This document shows positions 8,534 to 17,256 of a DNA stretch of 64,000 nucleotides, piece after piece. This DNA comes from Bacillota bacterium (GTDB taxonomy: Bacteria; Bacillota; SHA-98; Ch115; JABLXJ01): assembly GCA_013178125.1 (NCBI GenBank), contig JABLXJ010000006.1, positions 1 to 64,000 of the forward strand, in the 5' to 3' direction. Every line of letters begins with the position of its first letter. Within the stretch, counting starts at the first letter, position 1. The notes beneath the pieces are model-generated. The model saw only the letters and a program-made list of their open reading frames with translations. It made no database searches and was not told the origin of the DNA. Made by a program: the position numbers and the translations under genes.

Positions 8534-8603
8534 GATTGCCCCGCTTCGCTTGGATAGCTACCTTGATGAATCCTGATACACGCAAGCGAAGCGGAAGGCA
8601 ATC
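8534..8603 (-). other. Long stem-loop between the M24 gene and the ASRT gene
   Basis: GATTGCC-CCGCTTCGCTTG (8534-8552) pairs with CAAGCGAAGCGG-AA-GGCAATC (8583-8603): 19 base pairs with a two-base bulge and a 30-base loop. It lies just after the stop of the M24 gene, with no U-tract on the minus strand. This fits a processing or stability element, or an imperfect terminator lowering read-through into the transporter genes. Confidence 0.5.
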
Positions 8604-8632
8604 TAGATGCAATAGGCTACCTCAGGCTACGC

Positions 8633-9805
8633 TCAAAGCCTGCTTGGCGCATTCATGATCAAGTCTTCCATGTAAGGGGAAAGGGGTTCCGCACCCTTTT
8701 CGGTTATGACATAACCAGTCTCCACCCTAACCCCATAAAGGGTTGGATGGCCAAAGAGGCTCACGTCAATACAAACAGTCATACCCGGCTGCAATACATC
8801 GCGGCTATTGGGCCCAAAAAACGGGGCCTCCGCCTCGAGCAGACCGATGGTATGTACATATGGAACAAGCATATACGGCGCATATCCTCGCCCCTTTAGG
8901 AAGTTGCGCGGAACTGCATCGATTTCCACTGCCGACCTGCCAGGGACGAGCTGCTCCCGGGTCAATGAGAAGGCTTCGACAGCATCTGCGAGGTAGCGCT
9001 TTTGCTCGGCACTAGCCTTGTTGCCGACGAAGAGGGAAAGCCCGGCGGCTGAACTGTAACCATTGTAGCGGGGGCTCACCCCGGCGAGGAGGGTGTCGCC
9101 TTCCTCGAGGATACGGTCGGATGCTGTTGGGACCACCCCATTGCTCCGTTCGCCGGCACCCATGATAGTCTTAAAGCCGAACCAGTTTGCCCCGAGTGTA
9201 CGCATCTTCCCTTCAGCGAGGCCGGCAAGGTAGTACTCGGGCACGCCGGGTGCTATATTCTCGAGGATAACCTTAAACCCTTCATCTGCAATCTGGAATG
9301 ATTTCTTTATTGACTCGATCTCCCATTCACTCTTTATAACCCTAAACTCCTCAAATTCTTCAGTTATATCGATGAACTCTATCCCATGTAAATCAGCCTG
9401 TAGGTGAGAATAGACTCTATAGGGCATCTTATTGAGTCCCACTATGCCGAGGCGGCTTACCTTTCTCCCAACTATCTCGTGGAATACGACATCGAAGGTA
9501 ACAACCCTCGCCATAGGATACTCTTCCTCAGGGACCATGAAGACCTGGACGTTCCTGGTCTCTTTGATGGCGGATGATTCCCTGGCAAAAGGCTCCGATT
9601 CAGGACCTCCAAGTATACAAGCATCACCTTGCGCCGGAACCAATATTGCCCCGCTCTCGAATTGAGGGCACCATCCCGAGAGATACCACCCATTTGCTAT
9701 ATTCAATTCATCGTAATAAATCAGGGCGGCATCGAGCCCTTTTTCGGCAAGGAGTGTTTGGGTGCGCTTGATTCTCGCTGTGGATTCTTCCTTGGGTATC
9801 CCCAT
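8633..9805 (-). CDS. Creatinase-like M24 protein without metal ligands
   Basis: 390 residues with the two-domain creatinase/prolidase layout: an N-terminal Creatinase_N domain (1-140) and a C-terminal pita-bread domain (about 155-380). In metallo-M24 enzymes two aspartates follow the pattern DxGxxxxGYxSDxTR. Here the segment reads LLAGVSPRYNGYSSAAGLSL, so both are missing, while VPYVHTIGL and RVETGY keep a histidine and a glutamate. That is the creatinase condition (no metal), but the histidine that does catalysis in Pseudomonas creatinase also appears absent (SNGVVP). It probably acts on, or senses, a small solute taken up by the downstream transporter. A clean LacI-type palindrome lies about 160 bases upstream. 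Confidence 0.8.
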   Translation of the reverse strand: MGIPKEESTARIKRTQTLLAEKGLDAALIYYDELNIANGWYLSGWCPQFESGAILVPAQGDACILGGPESEPFARESSAIKETRNVQVFMVPEEEYPMARVVTFDVVFHEIVGRKVSRLGIVGLNKMPYRVYSHLQADLHGIEFIDITEEFEEFRVIKSEWEIESIKKSFQIADEGFKVILENIAPGVPEYYLAGLAEGKMRTLGANWFGFKTIMGAGERSNGVVPTASDRILEEGDTLLAGVSPRYNGYSSAAGLSLFVGNKASAEQKRYLADAVEAFSLTREQLVPGRSAVEIDAVPRNFLKGRGYAPYMLVPYVHTIGLLEAEAPFFGPNSRDVLQPGMTVCIDVSLFGHPTLYGVRVETGYVITEKGAEPLSPYMEDLIMNAPSRL

Positions 9806-9966
9806 TTTTCTCCCTCGCTTTCGATGTTTGATCTCATCCTGATTTCATCCTGACCTCATTCTGACTCTGGCCTTTGCCTCGCCAAACTCATGCTCTCCCA
9901 TTCCCCGGTGCCATTATCGATATAGCCTGGGGATAACCTGCGGATGCAGGTTTGGCGACTCGTTTT

Positions 9967-9985
9967 GGTATCGATACCGGTATCG
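9967..9985. promoter_or_regulatory. Probable LacI-family operator
   Basis: GGTATCGATACC (9967-9978) overlaps CGATACCGGTATCG (9972-9985), giving two interlocked perfect palindromes. They lie in the 312-base space between the lacI-type gene (10118-11176) and the M24 gene they would control. Perfect CG-centred palindromes of this size are typical LacI-family operators. No second copy was found by eye, though GGTATCGATTCC near 11492, upstream of the regulator itself, is similar. The remainder of 9806-10117 holds no recognisable gene. Confidence 0.5.
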
Positions 9986-10117
9986 GTGCTTAATTATTCG
10001 CCCTAAGACTCCGGAATCCTCCTAAGCTACCAGAATGTTTTGGGACTATATTCTAGGTGAAATTCGAACTCTATTCTACCTTAACTCCGTTGGCTGTATC
10101 AAAAAAAGGGTAATCGG

Positions 10118-11176
10118 TCAGGTAGACTCCCATCTTTGGGAGCAAACTGCCGTTGACTCTCTCACTATAAGCTTTACCGGGAGGATGCTTGTAGAGAAGC
10201 AATGGCCGTCCCTACCCTCTTCGAACAACTCCATGAGCTTCTTGACCGCCAGGCGCCCCATCGATTTCCTTGGCACCTGGATAGTTGTCAGAGAAGGTTG
10301 AGTATGCATCAATAATTCTATACCATCGAACCCAGCAACGGATATATCTCCTGGCACCTTAAGCCCTCTCTCGTTTATAGCCCTAATGGCCCCAATAGCC
10401 ATCTCGTCATTGGCGAATACTGCTGTAGGCCAGTCTGACTTCGGAAGTTGTAAGAGACTAGACATGGCTACATAACCGCTTTCAGGGTGGTAGTCGCCCT
10501 CTTTGATGAGTGACTCATCTATCTCGAGCCCGTATTCCGCAAGGCCCTCACGGTAGCCTTTACTTATATCCAGAGAGAAAAAATGCTCCCTGGGGCCTCT
10601 AATCAACGCTATCCTTTTATGCCCAAGCCCTACAAGGTGGGAAACCATCATCCTGGCTCCTCTTACATTATCACAGATTATACTATCGATCCCATCCACA
10701 TTGGCCGGCGCATCAACCAGGACCACGGGGACCTCCTCTTTAACAAACATATCAAGGGTGACCCGGGGAGCCTGACCCACGATAACTGCGGCCTGGATTA
10801 TCCTATCATGGACCATCTGCAGGGTTTTGCCTCCGTTACCAAGCGGACCGCTGCTAAGAGTTGAAAATATCACATGATACTGGCGATCTGCAAGCTCCCT
10901 TTCAATTGTTTCGAGAATATCTGAATAGTAGGTATGGGTTTGTGTAACATCCTCTCCAAGGACGACCCCTATACACCGGGACCTGGAAGCATCTAGCGTA
11001 TCTCCTCTGCTCAGGGAGCGAGCCGCTAAATTCGGATAGTAGTCTAACTCCCGCATAGCCCGGAGAACCTTTTCCCGCGTCTCCTCACGTATATTCCTGG
11101 CATTGTTGATTACCCGTGAAACAGTCGTTGTACCAACACCAGCGAGTCTTGCAACATCTGCTATAGTCACTTTCAT
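10118..11176 (-). CDS. LacI-family transcriptional regulator
   Basis: 352 residues. The N-terminal helix-turn-helix MKVTIADVARLAGVGTTTVS is followed by a hinge helix (YYPNLAARSLSRG). A periplasmic-binding-protein-like effector domain runs from residue 60 to the end (IGVVLGEDVTQTHTYYSDIL; FANDEMAIGAIRAINERGLK; SVAGFDGIELL). It probably represses the M24/ASRT/ABC operon encoded directly downstream in the same direction, via the palindrome at 9967-9985, and may bind the same solute as the transporter. A 23-residue insertion near residue 65 (SRGDTLDASRSR) is a little unusual. Confidence 0.92.
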   Translation of the reverse strand: MKVTIADVARLAGVGTTTVSRVINNARNIREETREKVLRAMRELDYYPNLAARSLSRGDTLDASRSRCIGVVLGEDVTQTHTYYSDILETIERELADRQYHVIFSTLSSGPLGNGGKTLQMVHDRIIQAAVIVGQAPRVTLDMFVKEEVPVVLVDAPANVDGIDSIICDNVRGARMMVSHLVGLGHKRIALIRGPREHFFSLDISKGYREGLAEYGLEIDESLIKEGDYHPESGYVAMSSLLQLPKSDWPTAVFANDEMAIGAIRAINERGLKVPGDISVAGFDGIELLMHTQPSLTTIQVPRKSMGRLAVKKLMELFEEGRDGHCFSTSILPVKLIVRESTAVCSQRWEST

Positions 11177-11846
11177 GAAATCCTACCCTCACCTTGCTCC
11201 TTCGTCTGTTGTAGAGTCTACCTCGAAAATAAATATTACCCCAGCTAAAGCCATTTTCATTCTCTGGTGGTGCCGCCTGGGCGGCATGCGGGTCTGTCTA
11301 CTCCGAAATAATCCAATCACTTCCAGAGGTATTTCCATTCTCCATAGCGCTATGCCGACGCACAGAGATCTACTCAAAATAGCTCTATAAAGGTCATCTG
11401 CATCCTCTATCGGTGCCACCGCAGGCAGCATGAAAGCCTATTCTACCTTAAAGGTCTATTCTACTTTAATTGTATCGCTACTAGGTATCGATTCCATATG
11501 TTCATAATTAATTATTCTATAGCTTACCGAGAAATCCTTCCTTGGTACCGCAAAAACAAAAACATCTGACCATCTCACCCGATATCTCTGACTTCCTCAT
11601 AATACTACTTTGTTAGGTATGGACAAAAGGCCAGCTAAATGGCATATAGGATAAAGATGGGGTACTTATGGGGGATAAACATTAAAACCACACCCTATCC
11701 TATATACGGGATATACAAGGCCATTGAACGGTACTTTGGCCTGTGCAGGCGAGAGGAAAGCATCTGGTCGCTTTGTCGATAGGTCGTCGGATTATTGGCT
11801 GATGTTGCGCCTAAAACCTGTCAAGGGATTGCTGATGCGGTTCCTC
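11177..11846. other. Intergenic, no gene seen
   Basis: AT-rich leader region of the LacI gene. Short open frames here lack ribosome sites and family features. TTCTACCTTAAAGGTC and a second TTCTACTTTAA are direct repeats near 11440-11470 and may be part of the promoter region; I cannot place -35/-10 boxes with confidence. Confidence 0.4.
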
Positions 11847-12178
11847 AACTTATGATATAGATTTCCATATTGCTGCCAGGATTTGAGTACACCCCATCCC
11901 CCATCTTTTATCCCTCATCCCTTACCATGCTGCAGCTTGCAGCATATTTTCTGAAAACATGCTGCAAAGAGTAGCACATCTTTTAAAAACATGCTGCAGT
12001 CTACAGCATGTTATCTTAAAGATATGCTGTAATGAGTAGCATCGCTATCCCCGATGCTGCAGATTGCAGCACATCCCGCCAGAACATGCTGCGTAGTGCA
12101 GCATGTTTTTCAAAGATATGCTGCATGGGGCGGCACGTCCAACCTCTGGTAACAATATGGAAGTTTGTATCATAAGTT
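11847..12178 (+). repeat. Second array of 32-bp hairpin repeats closed by a long inverted repeat
   Basis: Seven units of 30-33 bp (11926 to about 12136) share the form CATGCTGCAG-n-TGCAGCATG plus a spacer like TTTTTCAAAGA. Arms are perfect in some units (CATGCTGC/GCAGCATG) and G:U-tolerant on the plus strand in others (TGCTGC/GTAGCA, TGCTGC/GCGGCA). The closing repeat is 33-35 bases: 11847-11880 (AACTTATGATATAGATTTCC and on) against 12143-12178. Most of its mismatches are also G:U on the plus strand. Unit length and overall plan match the array at 2814-3160, although the sequences differ. No ORF is conserved. An RNA of nested hairpins is the simplest reading. Confidence 0.8.
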
Positions 12179-12375
12179 AAGTATTACGTAATGAAGACGT
12201 TGGGTATCACCAAATCGCCTTTGTAAGACTTTAACAGCGTTTAAAAATGCTATCCGCCGATGCATCGAAAGATTTAGACCAATGAACTTTATGACCCTTA
12301 GGATTGGTTATGATATCCTACTTATGATCCACGTTTTTTGCCAATCCTGCTTATCGATTTCCACCTCTCGGAGAT

Positions 12376-13236
12376 CTAAGTATTGAGATACCCCCGCCTT
12401 TGGGCTCTCGGTTCCCTGCATTTGGAAAGAACTAGTCGGCATGGAATCAATGTTTTCGGCGGTAACCATGATGAGCCGACAAGTTTAGCACCTGCCGCCA
12501 GAATGCATGCGTGCTGGACAGCAACTTCCCCGACAAGTTGCGGATTTTGCGCCTCGACGGCAATTAAACGTGTATTTGTTTCAAGCGCCCTTTCAATCCG
12601 GTCGGAAAGATCGAAGCCTGCTATGTAATAATGGTGATGCATCCCTCGAGAAGCTTCGAGCAAAAGTTCAAGAGCCACCCCATCGTAACCAAAGAGGCAG
12701 TCTGCATCAGGCACTTCTTCAATCAGTCTCCTCAACTCATCTGCTGATGCGATGTCGGAAAGTGATAGCCGGCAGAGACAACTGGCAGGGCCTACTTTCC
12801 GCAAGCCGTCAAGGAAGCCTTGTAGTCGCAATTCTGATTCCGGAGAGACGGGATTTACTAATGCTAAGACTCGAATCCCCTCTTTTCGAGGGTTGATTTT
12901 GACAGCCACATATTTCCCCAATTCCAGCCCACCCGAATACGAATCAGACCCCACAAACGGTATGTCCGGCAGGCCGAGAGGAAAGTCAACCAGTACCGTG
13001 GGGATCACCTTCACGGCAAAGGCGTGTTCCAGAACCCTTCGGTCACCTGTGACAACTATTAGCGCATCACAGTCGGATGCATCGGTAACCTGGGCAATCT
13101 GTGTTTCCCTTGAGCCGTCAGCATCTGATACGGTCAAACAGAGTCCCGCCCTGTCTGCCGCCGCCCGGGCACCAACAATGAGTTCCTGAAAGAATATGAA
13201 GTTGGTCGTTAGTAAACTGAAGTGCACTCTTAACAC
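12376..13236 (-). CDS. Periplasmic-binding-fold protein without signal peptide
   Basis: 286 residues. The first residues MLRVHFSLLTTNFIFFQELI already correspond to strand 1 and helix 1 of a Peripla_BP_4 domain, so there is neither a signal peptide nor a DNA-binding domain. Later landmarks fit the fold: GSDSYSGGLELGKYVAVKI, the hinge, LFGYDGVALELLLEA, and VEAQNPQLVGEVAVQHA. It lies 20 bases after the creatininase-family gene and is last in the operon. A cytoplasmic solute-binding protein or sensor is possible, as is a transporter receptor gene that has lost its export signal. The C-terminal 20 residues are basic and unconserved. Confidence 0.7.
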   Translation of the reverse strand: MLRVHFSLLTTNFIFFQELIVGARAAADRAGLCLTVSDADGSRETQIAQVTDASDCDALIVVTGDRRVLEHAFAVKVIPTVLVDFPLGLPDIPFVGSDSYSGGLELGKYVAVKINPRKEGIRVLALVNPVSPESELRLQGFLDGLRKVGPASCLCRLSLSDIASADELRRLIEEVPDADCLFGYDGVALELLLEASRGMHHHYYIAGFDLSDRIERALETNTRLIAVEAQNPQLVGEVAVQHACILAAGAKLVGSSWLPPKTLIPCRLVLSKCREPRAQRRGYLNT

Positions 13237-13256
13237 CGGTCGGTGGCCCCCCGGCT

Positions 13257-13991
13257 CTAAACAATAACCTTTCTCAACTGGTCAAGAATCAATTGCACCA
13301 TCCGTTGACCCAATTCCTGAGAAGCATGGCGAGCCATCTGCACAAACCAGGGTTGCCCCTCCTTAAGTTGATTCATCGCCGCCCCTTCCGGGCATGTAGC
13401 TATCATGAGCGACGTCTCATATTGACCCGCGTGGTCGTAACCTGTGGCCTGTTGCACCTCCGGAGCCATTAGCGGGATTACCTTAATCCAGTTCCAGGGG
13501 TTATCCGCCTTGTCTAAAGTTTCATAAAACCTGGCGTTTTCCGGTCGGCCCCACCAGCCACGGCCGTGTTTCTCCTCCAAAAACCGGAAGATAAGCTGAC
13601 GTGCCGACTTGATGAAGCAAAGGGCTTCCGGTAACTCGATCCCATTCTCATATTGATGGTGAATGACCACATAGATATTGCGGAAACCGGTCAGAAGCAT
13701 CCCCCAGAGAACATCCCGAACATAATGTTCAAAATTATCGACGTCAACATGAATTGTTCCTTGCTCCGGCCCCGCCACGGCGTAGGAAGACGGCCCGTAA
13801 TATATGGGCGGAGCAAGAATCATATCCTTTTCTTTCTCCAAGAGTTCGAGAATCCGTGTTACCACCAGCGTATCTGTTCCGAAGCCCAGATGTTCACCGT
13901 GGTATTCTATTGTTCCGGCCGGAATCACTAACGGCCACCGTTTTTCGATGGCCTCTCTAAGTTGGAACGGGAAAAGAGTCTCAAGTCTCAT
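13257..13991 (-). CDS. Creatininase-family amidohydrolase (PF02633)
   Basis: 244 residues. IPAGTIEYHGEHLGFGTDT at residues 23-41 supplies the metal ligands (Glu29, His31, Asp40) of the creatininase family. VVIHHQYENGIEL matches the NGHYEN motif of true creatininases, except that the ligand histidine position is a glutamine with histidines just before it. DHAGQYETSLM near residue 195 gives the late ligand region. Family members hydrolyse cyclic or linear amides (creatinine, 3-dehydro-scyllo-inosose-like rings, formamidopyrimidines). Being encoded between an ABC transporter and a creatinase-like partner, it probably opens or cleaves the imported solute. The exact substrate cannot be read from sequence. 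Confidence 0.85.
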   Translation of the reverse strand: MRLETLFPFQLREAIEKRWPLVIPAGTIEYHGEHLGFGTDTLVVTRILELLEKEKDMILAPPIYYGPSSYAVAGPEQGTIHVDVDNFEHYVRDVLWGMLLTGFRNIYVVIHHQYENGIELPEALCFIKSARQLIFRFLEEKHGRGWWGRPENARFYETLDKADNPWNWIKVIPLMAPEVQQATGYDHAGQYETSLMIATCPEGAAMNQLKEGQPWFVQMARHASQELGQRMVQLILDQLRKVIV

Positions 13992-14099
13992 CTTATTCTA
14001 GCCCCCATTTCCTTAAAAACTCATCGAAACAATCATCCACCAGATTTCTGTTCCTCCGCTACTACTACGAGCATTTAGTTATGACTGCATCGCTTCTAA

Positions 14100-15071
14100 T
14101 CACCTTAGCCGCCGATGTTCAGAAGTGTTCAGCCAAACAGCTCCCAGAACCACGATACCGCGAGCCACCATTTGAGCATAGGGAGAGACGTTCAGGAGAA
14201 TCATTCCGTTCACCAACATTCCGATAAAAATCGCCCCCATTATGGTTCCAATAAGTGTTCCCTCTCCCCCGAATAGACTTGTTCCCCCCAGGATCACTGC
14301 GGCAATGACCTCTAATTCCAACCCTTCTCCGACAGCCGGCGAGCCAGTACCTAAGCGTGAGGCCATCAGGATACCACCAATTGCCGTGAGAACCCCACCG
14401 ATGATGAATACCTTATAAAGTATCTTGTCGACTTCGATACCGGAGAGGCGGGCAACCTCACTATTCTCGCCCACCACTTGAATGTACTTGCCGAGCCGAG
14501 TCTGAGTGAAAACAAATTCGCAAATGCACCATAGGACTATCATGATAACTATAGGAGTGGGGATGCCCAAAAGGTCTCCGCGGGCAAGTTCACGGAATCC
14601 TTTGGACTCTATGTAAATTGGATAACCTTTGGTCATGAAAAAACCAATTCCGCGGATGATTCCCATTGTCCCAAGGGTCACAATGAAAGCGGGGATCTTT
14701 TGCTTGGCTACAAAGAACCCGTGCAAGAGGCCCATTCCAACTCCCACGCCGATTATCACCCACGGCCAGATGTAGGCTGGTAGAGCAGTTCGGCTTACAA
14801 GAACGGCGGTAAGCAAACCGGTAAGTGCAACCCCGGAACCGACACTGAGGTCGATCTGACCGGCGGTGATTATGAACGTCATCCCAAAAGCAATGATGGA
14901 GGTGACGGCGATCTGCCTGCCCACGTTGAAGAGATTGTTGACGGTCAAAAAGTACCGGCTCAAGACTGAGAAAAGGGTGAATAAGATACCAAGCCCTATG
15001 AAAAGGCCGTATCCCCTCAGGAATTTCGTAACGGATGATGTCTGTACCTGTCTGATCCTGACTTGGTCCAT
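14100..15071 (-). CDS. Ribose-type ABC transporter permease (second system)
   Basis: 323 residues, strongly hydrophobic, with the CUT2 permease signatures ITAGQIDLSVGSGVALTGLL near residue 65 and GGTSLFGGEGTLIGTIMGAI near 255. It overlaps no gene; its ATG is five bases after the ATPase stop, which suggests translational coupling. It is a paralogue of the permease at 5422-6399 but clearly diverged, so the two systems probably differ in ligand. Confidence 0.9.
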   Translation of the reverse strand: MDQVRIRQVQTSSVTKFLRGYGLFIGLGILFTLFSVLSRYFLTVNNLFNVGRQIAVTSIIAFGMTFIITAGQIDLSVGSGVALTGLLTAVLVSRTALPAYIWPWVIIGVGVGMGLLHGFFVAKQKIPAFIVTLGTMGIIRGIGFFMTKGYPIYIESKGFRELARGDLLGIPTPIVIMIVLWCICEFVFTQTRLGKYIQVVGENSEVARLSGIEVDKILYKVFIIGGVLTAIGGILMASRLGTGSPAVGEGLELEVIAAVILGGTSLFGGEGTLIGTIMGAIFIGMLVNGMILLNVSPYAQMVARGIVVLGAVWLNTSEHRRLR

Positions 15072-15076
15072 AAGAG

Positions 15077-15865
15077 CTAAAAGTCACCTCCAGTTATCAT
15101 GAGTCTAGCCACTTCATCTCGGGTTGTTTCAGTCGTTTTGCGCTCACCAACTACACTCCCCCGGCGAAGGACCAGGATGCGGTCAGCGACACGAAAGACG
15201 TCCTCGAGGTTATGACTTATGAGAATAACGGCGATTCCTTGATTCTTAACCTGTTCTATTGTTTGACATACCTTTTCACTTTCTCTTACGCCAAGAGCAG
15301 CGGTAGGCTCATCCATAATAATCAACTTGGCGTCCCAATAAATCCCCCTGGCAATGGCAGTAGCCTGCCTCTGGCCACCGGACAGCTTACCTACCGGGCT
15401 CCTCACCGAACCAATATTCACTTTCAGCCTCTCAAATATGGGGGCAGACTCCTCGTCCATGCGCTTCTTGTCCAACACTTTTACGAAACCAAGGAAGTTA
15501 CGAGTGAACTCCCTTCCCAGGAATATATTTTCTGCAATACTCCGTTTGTTTGCCAACGCCAGATCCTGATATATAGTCTCAATACCTAAGTCCCTGGCAT
15601 GTTGAGGAGTGAAAATCGTCACCTCTTGGCCGTTGAACCACACCCGCCCGCTATCGGGTGCGTGGGCCCCCGAAATAACCTTAATCAGGGTCGACTTCCC
15701 CGCCCCATTGTCACCCACCAAAGCTAAGATCTCCCCTCGCCAGAGGGAGAAACTAACATTAATTAGGGCTTGAACAGCCCCAAATGCTTTCGAGACTCCT
15801 TCTACCTTCAATAAAGGCTCCTGTTCTATGTTCGGCATGGGTGCAGCCCCCCTCAACGAAGACAA
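15077..15865 (-). CDS. ABC transporter ATPase, single domain
   Basis: 262 residues with one complete ABC domain: Walker A GDNGAGKST near residue 55, signature LSGGQRQATAIARG near 160, Walker B LIIMDEPTAAL, and the H-loop VILISHNLEDVFR. Unlike the 498-residue ATPase of the first system it has only one domain, as in FrcA/XylG-like half-size partners, so it must dimerise. It energises the permease encoded five bases downstream. Confidence 0.9.
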   Translation of the reverse strand: MSSLRGAAPMPNIEQEPLLKVEGVSKAFGAVQALINVSFSLWRGEILALVGDNGAGKSTLIKVISGAHAPDSGRVWFNGQEVTIFTPQHARDLGIETIYQDLALANKRSIAENIFLGREFTRNFLGFVKVLDKKRMDEESAPIFERLKVNIGSVRSPVGKLSGGQRQATAIARGIYWDAKLIIMDEPTAALGVRESEKVCQTIEQVKNQGIAVILISHNLEDVFRVADRILVLRRGSVVGERKTTETTRDEVARLMITGGDF

Positions 15866-15954
15866 CTGAGAAACGCCTTCTGTGCCTTCTGTGCTAACTC
15901 ATTAAGCCATGTTCTTACTCAACAAACAAGTCGGTATATTCTCTGGCCCAGAAA

Positions 15955-15983
15955 CCCCCGCCCCGGGGTTGGTGAGGCGGGGG
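15955..15983 (-). terminator. GC stem-loop between binding-protein and ATPase genes
   Basis: CCCCCGCC (15955-15962) pairs with GGCGGGGG (15976-15983), followed on the minus strand by TTTCTGG. Sitting inside an operon directly after the binding-protein gene, it fits a partial terminator or 3' stabiliser that lets the receptor be made in excess over the membrane parts. Confidence 0.55.
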
Positions 15984-16013
15984 ACCTATCCCTACAGGTC
16001 TAATATTTTTGGC

Positions 16014-16985
16014 CTAATATTTCTGGATTTCTAGCTGAGCCTCCGCCTGTTTAAGATTTTCCTTAGAAACCAAAAGCGTTGGGATTACAATCCTGTTGGG
16101 TACAAAGTCAGACCCGATGAGCTTCTTACCGGCGGCTTTGATTATGGCCGCTTGCATGGAAGCTTCCCCGAGGAGAAGCGGTTGCTGAGCCACAGTTGCG
16201 AGCAGTTTTCCTTCCTTAATAGCCCGCATAATTTCTGTATCAATGTCGACACCGACTACTTTGATGTCCCGCCTGTTGGCCATTTCCAAAGCCGCCACGG
16301 CAGCCATGCAGGTTACTTGGTTGGTACCCATAATCATGTTGATATCAGGATGAGCTGTGATGATATTCTCAGTGGAGGCCATGGCAATATCTCGCATTTT
16401 CCCTTGCTGGACAGTAACGATTCTCACCCCAGGAAGTTCGGTTACTTTTTCCTTAAACCCTTGCAGCCGCTGCTGCTGGGCTACCGATTCCAACCAGGAA
16501 ACAACCCCAATTTTCGCCTTGCCGCCCATGTTCTTGGCAATATAATTTTTGGTATACTCCCCCAGTTTCCGCCCAATCTCCAGATTATCCGAACCGATGA
16601 AGGTAACGACTTTATCTGTATACAGTTGCATATCAGCTGTTATCACCGGGATCCCCCGTTTAGTCGCTTCCTCAACAACCGGTACGACACCGGAGGGATC
16701 CACCCCATAAACTATCAGGGCATCTACACGCCGTCCGATGTAAGTTTCAAGGGCCTGAACCTGATTAGCGAGTTCACCCTTGGGGTCATTGAGCAACATC
16801 TCCACTCCTGCCCTCTCAGCGACCCGTTTCATGCCCTTGACTACGTCAATATAGAATGGATGCTCGTAGGTGATAATAGAAGTACCAATCACCAGCTTTT
16901 CCCCTTCGGCAAATACCATTCCGGTCAAGCCCAGTAACAGGCCGAAGACCAGGAGATACGGTAGTAACCCTTTAAATCTTGCCAT
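16014..16985 (-). CDS. Ribose-type ABC transporter substrate-binding protein (second system)
   Basis: 323 residues. A signal peptide occupies residues 1 to about 26 (LLPYLLVFGLLLGLTGMVFA), with no lipobox. The Peripla_BP_4 fold is shown by IGTSIITYEHPFYIDVVKGM, ADMQLYTDKVVTFIGSDNLE and MGTNQVTCMAAVAALEMA. It is first of the transporter genes, followed by a GC hairpin and then ATPase and permease genes. There is no clear Shine-Dalgarno; instead a perfect hairpin ACAGGGAT-CTATTT-ATCCCTGT (16998-17019) lies 13 bases before the ATG and may control translation. Confidence 0.9.
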   Translation of the reverse strand: MARFKGLLPYLLVFGLLLGLTGMVFAEGEKLVIGTSIITYEHPFYIDVVKGMKRVAERAGVEMLLNDPKGELANQVQALETYIGRRVDALIVYGVDPSGVVPVVEEATKRGIPVITADMQLYTDKVVTFIGSDNLEIGRKLGEYTKNYIAKNMGGKAKIGVVSWLESVAQQQRLQGFKEKVTELPGVRIVTVQQGKMRDIAMASTENIITAHPDINMIMGTNQVTCMAAVAALEMANRRDIKVVGVDIDTEIMRAIKEGKLLATVAQQPLLLGEASMQAAIIKAAGKKLIGSDFVPNRIVIPTLLVSKENLKQAEAQLEIQKY

Positions 16986-16997
16986 CGATTATGTGCC

Positions 16998-17019
16998 ACA
17001 GGGATCTATTTATCCCTGT
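16998..17019 (-). promoter_or_regulatory. Hairpin in the leader of the binding-protein gene
   Basis: ACAGGGAT and ATCCCTGT are perfect complements with a six-base loop, ending 13 bases before the start codon at 16985, where a ribosome site would be expected. It could be an operator palindrome or an RNA hairpin limiting initiation. Confidence 0.45.
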
Positions 17020-17169
17020 AGCTCGACCCTCCCTTCTTGAATGTTAGACAAATACAAAGGTAGTCGTTACTACATGATACATCTCACTTTGTGCGGCTAA
17101 CTTGCGGCTAACTTGTATTTTCTGGATATTTCACCTCCCCTCATCCTTTTGCACCTACACTAACGACAG

Positions 17170-17256
17170 CTACACTTCGATGATCGGACCTTTAACTCTT
17201 GAAAACCACTCTACTCCATTAACAGTCACCCTCACTCCATCCTCTTGAGTCACATC
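17170..17256 (-). pseudogene. Duplicated C-terminal end of the M24 gene
   Basis: Directly after the TAG of the M24 gene, in the same frame, 28 codons read DVTQEDGVRVTVNGVEWF and end GPIIEV before a second TAG. The end of the intact protein reads IEDGVRVTKDGVEELS and ends REIIEV. This is therefore a second, diverged copy of the last 27 or so codons, left by a partial tandem duplication or by deletion of a paralogous gene. No ribosome site or start belongs to it. Confidence 0.7.

Noticed and set aside
11189-11431. Small minus-strand gene before LacI
   Set aside because: No ribosome site, no family likeness, and composition typical of non-coding DNA.
11926-12136. CRISPR or terminator cluster
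   Set aside because: Units vary, there is no constant repeat with unique spacers and no cas genes; U-runs do not follow each hairpin, and the block is closed by a long stem.
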